Shown here: positions 59,458 to 64,000 of the stretch, one piece after another
How the letters are laid out: each line of letters opens with the position of its first letter
Numbering within the stretch: the first letter of the stretch is position 1
Origin: Cryptomeria japonica
Lineage: Eukaryota; Streptophyta; Pinopsida; Cupressales; Cupressaceae
Reading direction: 5' to 3'
Length of the DNA: 64,000 nt
Assembly (NCBI RefSeq): GCF_030272615.1
Contig: NC_081408.1
Span: 65,668,546-65,732,545 of the forward strand
Translations under genes and position numbers: made by a program
The notes under the pieces: model-generated
What the model was told of the DNA's origin: nothing
Database searches by the model: none
What the model saw: the letters and a program-made list of their open reading frames with translations, nothing else

Positions 59458-62400
59458 ATGAGTTTTTCAACAATAAGCCCTACTTACACTATTCCTGTTA
59501 GACGAAGCCTTAGAATTAAGTCTTTCCAAGGTTTAATTACCGAGGAGATGGAACCTAATTTGAATGGCCTCTTTAACGAGGACACAGGTAATTCCTCTAA
59601 TCCTCCTAATGATGAAGAAGCTCCCCATGAGGTTTCTGTAGAACAACTTTCAAAATTGGATAACCAATTTGATGATTTTCAGCAATGGATGTCTCAAGAG
59701 TATCCCGATAGTCAAGCTTTTTCATTAATTGAGGGTCTAAAATGTATGGTTCAAAGTGATAAGAATGGAATTGATATTTTGCGTGGTATTGCACACATTG
59801 TGGATTCAAATGTGATGCCTATGAAGAGTTGTGCTGAAACTTTAGGTTATACACAACCTCCCACTCAAGTCAATCATTTTGTTCCTTTAACAACCTCTAT
59901 TGCTAGCATACCTACCTTTACATCAAACATAATGACTACTTCTATACAAGACATTCCCCCTATGATCACTAGTCATGGGGGCAATCCTTCTTCTTCAATT
60001 AACTCTCTTCCTTCATTCAATCTGACTTCTTCATTCATTCCTTCAATGAGTGTCCCTATTATATCTCCACAAATGAACATGACACAAGGGGGCAATTCAT
60101 TCAACCATTCCATTCCTCCTTGTAGTGTTCCTCCTTTCCAATCATCTCCTATGACTAACTATCATAGTGTTCTACCACCTTACTCTCAATCAATACCTTC
60201 TTTCAATAACATAATACCTCCATCACAATCTAACACATCTAATATGAATTCTTCAACTGAAGCAACCATTAACAATCTTGCACAAACTGTCTCTTCTTTA
60301 TAGCAACAAATTGCCTCTATGAATCAGTCTAAGTTTAGTGTGCCCACATTTGATGTTGCGAGCCCACTTTCTCTTGACATTGTTCGAGCTATCCCTCCTA
60401 AGCATGTTGAAATCCTGCATTTGGAGCTTTATAATGGTAAAGGTGATCCTCTAACACATGTTAAGACTTTTCAAACAATATGTACCGATTTTGCTTATGA
60501 CCAAAGGTTGCTTGCAAAACTGTTTACTAGAACATTAAGAGACAAGGCTCTACAATGGTATTGCTTGTTGCCTTCCTATTCTATTACTTCTTTCCAACAA
60601 CTTGCAAATGCTTTTATTCAACAATTTCAAAACAATATAAGTCCTAAAGTTACTTTGATTGATTTAATGCATTGTAAACAAGGTGTTAAAGAAAAAGTGA
60701 CTGATTTCATTGGTAGATATAAGCATTTGTATGCTCAAATCTCTTTTCCAGTGCCTGACAATGATATTCAAAGAATCTTTGTTTCTAATTTACAAAAAGA
60801 TATTCGAGACAAACTTCTATTTTCTGAGTTTACTTCTTTCCAATAGTTGTGTGCAACTCTTCACAATTATCAACTGACTGTGAGTCAAATGGAACAAGCA
60901 AATCCTATGGATCCAAGTGATAAGGGTGATAGTAGTCAACAACCATTTGGAAAGTTTAAACTGAATAGAGAGTCCGTTAAATTCAATGAAAACATCATCA
61001 ACAACAATGTGAATGCTGCATTAGGTGTGCCTCCTATTTCTAAGTTTTTCAAGAAAGAAAGAAAGTCTACTCCTTTGAATGAATCATTGCATAGTATTAT
61101 GAACAAGTTATTGGAACAAAATGTGCTTACTCTCCCTCCTGTAAAGCAAATAGATCCTACAAAGATTAATTCACCCTATTTTGATAACAAATCTTTTTGT
61201 CAATTTCATCGTCAACCTGGGCATGCTACTGAAAAATGTTTTGCTTTAAAGGGTAAAATTCAGGATTTGATTGATAATAATACTATCTCTGTTTCTAGTG
61301 TGAATGATAAAGGCAACACATCTGTAGCTCCTCCTAATCAGAATCTCAAGATTTTTACTGATCCATTACCTTCTCACACCTCTAATGTGATTGAGACTAA
61401 TGATTCCTCTTTCTCATTTGATGGTCTTGTGTCTATGACTCCGAATGTGATTAACTTTGTAGAGCAGCAAGAAAACCCTAAAGAACCTTCTAGCACATTT
61501 GATTCTAGTGAAACTATCAGGGCACCTGATGGTCCTTTATACATAGTTGCAAAAGTCAAGAATACACCTTGCCATGGAGTGCTTATTGATCCTTCGTGCA
61601 TGGTTAATGTTATTACTGAAGAATTTCTTTTTACTTTGCAATTGAATCAAGTGATCTACGACAAAACAGATGTGATTGTGAAATTATTTGATGCATTTTC
61701 TTCTCCTTCAATTGGTTCTATTACATTACCTATTGAGGTCCATAACAAATCCCTTGATGTGAACTTTGCTATTATTCCTTCATCCGAATGATTTCGTGTG
61801 AAGCTAGGCTATCCTTGGCTATCTTCCATGAAAGCTATTGCTTCTCCTATTCATAAATGTTTGAAATTTCCCCATAATGGTGAAGTTGTTACTGTCAATC
61901 ATAGTCTCTTTAAACAAGCTGAAATAACTTCTAGCATTCCTATTGATTATTTTTGGCCTAAACAATTCCAATCTCTTCCTCCGCGAAGTGATCACCTTTT
62001 CAAATCTTATCAAAAGTGGAAAATAGATATAATCCTATCTCTAAGTGAACCTAGAACACCCAAACTTGATATTCCTATCTTTCTTGAGAAGGAAGTTCTT
62101 CCTTTGAAAGATAAAACTAATGTCTTTCCTCAAAAAGGTTCCCAACCCATTCCTATGAATGTGACTATGTCTATGTCTGATAAACTTTCTAAAAGTAGAC
62201 CTATGCCTCCTTGTCATGATGGACTTGGTCTCCTTCCTAAACCAAATATTCCTCCTTTATATGGAGCAATTCCTCCTCCTTCCTCTTATGGAGAGAAGAG
62301 ACCTTCCTCTTCTCCTATTATCCAGCCTAAGAGACCACAACCTAAACACCCAAGTAATAAGGATGAGAACATTCCTCCTCCTCAATCTTCTCAACTTCCT

Positions 62401-62889
62401 ACTAAGACTAGATGAAATCATTCTACGCGTGAACATCGACGAAAGCATCATCTTAGAGCTCAGGCAGCTGCTTCTCAAACTTTGCAATCCCCAAAAACAC
62501 CTTCAACAAGCATTATTCCATTTTCTCCAAAATCTCCTAAACATAAGATGCATGATGGTCTTGATCCTGTGCGAGTTAAAGATCCTATTGTTATAAATCT
62601 TGATGATGATATAGATGAAAATGTTATTCATGATGAAAAAGTTACTTCTTTTCATTCTGATAGTGAATATGAATATGTTGATGTTGATAACCATCTATCT
62701 AACGAATTTTCTAAAGCACTTATCCTAGCTCCTAGACAAGAACAATGTGGCTTGGAACATGAACATAGCCCTTGTTTGGATCTTGTGATAGCTCCATCTG
62801 TTGTGTTGAATGTTCCTCCTCTAGCATGTTTCCTGCCTTCCCAAAATATTGATCAGCAAGATCGGGGGGTAGATGATGTGCTAGACTAG
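59458..62889 (+). pseudogene. gag: Gag-protease-like polyprotein of element G, 1143 codons, no RT or integrase
   Basis: ATG (MSFSTISPTY) at 59458, stop at 62887-62889, one frame with four stops (60301, 60844, 61789, 62413), each explained by CAG/CAA or CGA changing by C to T. Order: a Ser/Pro/Asn-rich N terminus (codons 150-280), Gag core with YNGKGDPLTHVKTF and ALQWYCLLP (codons 320-460), zinc motif CQFHRQPGHATEKC (about codon 580), and a protease-like segment in which the active-site triad reads DPS (Asp at 61588). This is followed by YPWL and HKCLKFPHNGEVVTV, which match HKCIKFPHNGVEVTV downstream of F's protease. A Pro-rich C-terminal tail of about 330 codons replaces pol. It would depend on RT and integrase supplied in trans. 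Confidence 0.85.
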
Positions 62890-63569
62890 TTTCATTAGCA
62901 TAGCAGATTCTCTCCTCCTCTCTTTTGTTACTTCTTCTATGTGTTATTCTCATTCTTCTATTTGTTTTCCTTAGTGTTGTCTACTTGAGGATGATGCAAA
63001 GCATTGAGATCTCTTTTGGTCTCTCTCATGTTGACTCAAAAGACACATGTGTTCCCTTCTTCTAGGTGACTTATCATACAGCATACTAACCTCGAGGAAA
63101 GAGAAGTCACCTCGTGCTTTGTGTCTATTATCCTTGGGTTTATCTCACACTTGGGGGCTAAATCTTTGTGATAATGTGCTCCTTTCCCTTCTCATTTCTT
63201 ATGTGTATCACTACCTTAGAGCAATCACTCCCATTGAGGTGTGTGTGATCGCTTTAATGTAGGGGGGCATACACCCCGTCTATCCCTTTAGGATACTTGA
63301 AAATTTCTTGGTGAACTTAGCTTTGCCTTGAAAATTTTTGGTATTTCTCTTGCATGACTCATAGTTAGGGAACCTTACTACTGATAGTCATGGTTCTCCC
63401 TTGTGATCTTCCCTTTTACTTTGTCAATCGAAGTCGTAAGATCCTTAGTCCACTGGGGGCTTGGTGTATCTTGCCTCCTTGATTTGGTGAAAGTTTTTCA
63501 ATGTTGTTTCCTTGTACTTTACCGGAAGTATGAGCGTATGCTTATACTCCCGCTAAAGTGGGGGCTAAA
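62890..63569 (+). other. 3' non-coding region and PPT of element G
   Basis: No gene is seen. It ends with the purine run AAAGTGGGGGCTAAA (63555-63569) directly before the 3' LTR; a weaker copy of the motif ('ttgggggctaaa', near 63150) and 'ctgggggcttgg' (near 63453) precede it. Confidence 0.7.
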
Positions 63570-64000
63570 TGTAGTGTCCTAAAATCGTGACCCTTGCAAT
63601 TTCAACTGCATTTGGGTCTTCACGATGGCGATGCAACATTGAACCTGAATGGAGACCCCGAAACTTGTTCATGACATCAAAAACTGCATTTTTTCAGCAC
63701 CCTGGCCTGATCCTCCTTGCACCCTACTGTCCCAGGAGGTGGGACCATGGCGCCCAGTGCCCTGGTCCCCCAGGACCATGGCGCCCAGTGCCCTGGTCCC
63801 TGGCCCTATTTTTGGGCCCGGTCTCTTTTGGGTCTCAGGTCTTTATGTTTGCAAATTGGAAAATAATCTTCCTAGGTCAGCCTAAGGTCGAAAAAATCAG
63901 TCTTTTAACCCTAATTGACAAGTATATAAACTACATTTCCTCTCCCATTTTGGTAGATGGAAAAAAGGCAGAAGCGATACTCAAACATTCAAGCATTCAA
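63570..64000 (+). mobile_element. 3' LTR of element G (cut by window end)
   Basis: Begins TGTAGTGTCCTAAAATCG and follows the 5' LTR closely to the window end. It has two 31-bp units (63742-63803) where the 5' LTR has three. Confidence 0.92.

Noticed and set aside
1-64000. CRISPR arrays, operons, ribosome binding sites, bacterial or organellar genes
   Set aside because: No direct-repeat/spacer arrays and no such genes; composition and content are those of plant nuclear repeats.

Overview
The window looks like intergenic DNA from a large plant nuclear genome, made almost entirely of old, nested LTR retrotransposons. A conifer or other gymnosperm is my best guess, from the giant decayed elements and their families, but this is inference. 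I found no host gene, tRNA, rRNA, CRISPR array or bacterial-type gene. Coding regions carry many in-frame stops, mostly explicable as C-to-T or G-to-A transitions, as expected for silenced, methylated repeats.

Layout. Two stacks of insertions can be read. Stack 1 (about 1-43.67 kb): a Ty1/copia element (H, + strand) has its 5' LTR cut by element D (+), whose ORF2 is cut by element A (- strand). A's ORF2 was hit by element B (-, 5726-13692, TSD ACTAG) and by an LTR of another copia-like element, I (-, 1-842). A 4.2-kb block spanning the I/A/B junctions was then tandemly duplicated (405-4590 and 4592-8819). H's 3' LTR is split by a 15.94-kb Ty3/gypsy element, E (27313-43252, TSD ACTTC). Stack 2 (about 43.7 kb to the right edge): copia element J holds an H-family LTR (K), which holds Ty3/gypsy element F (46362 onward), which holds non-autonomous gypsy element G (57652 onward, leaving the window inside its 3' LTR).

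Most unusual content. (1) Each 4.95-kb LTR of E contains one 1025-codon reading frame whose length is conserved exactly between the two LTRs; a possible TATA box lies downstream of it, which would make it a U3-encoded protein. (2) E has its second, archaeal-type RNase H upstream of reverse transcriptase, whereas F has the usual order after RT-RNase H. (3) A and B have copia-type ends and Sirevirus-like non-coding signals. They carry only a coiled-coil protein with five zinc knuckles and an ORF2 of about 1124 codons, with no protease, RT or integrase. D carries a relative of ORF2, and the E LTR protein may be a distant one. (4) F's leader holds about 18 copies of a short CGCGTCTGTG-like motif, and its LTR holds five AT-rich hairpins. 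(5) G has only gag plus a protease-like region.

How the parts would work. F and E are (or were) full Tat-like gypsy polyproteins; both integrases now lack catalytic residues. H is a full copia pol, now frameshifted. A, B and G lack pol and would need enzymes in trans. All statements about lineage come from motifs read by eye; no database search was run.
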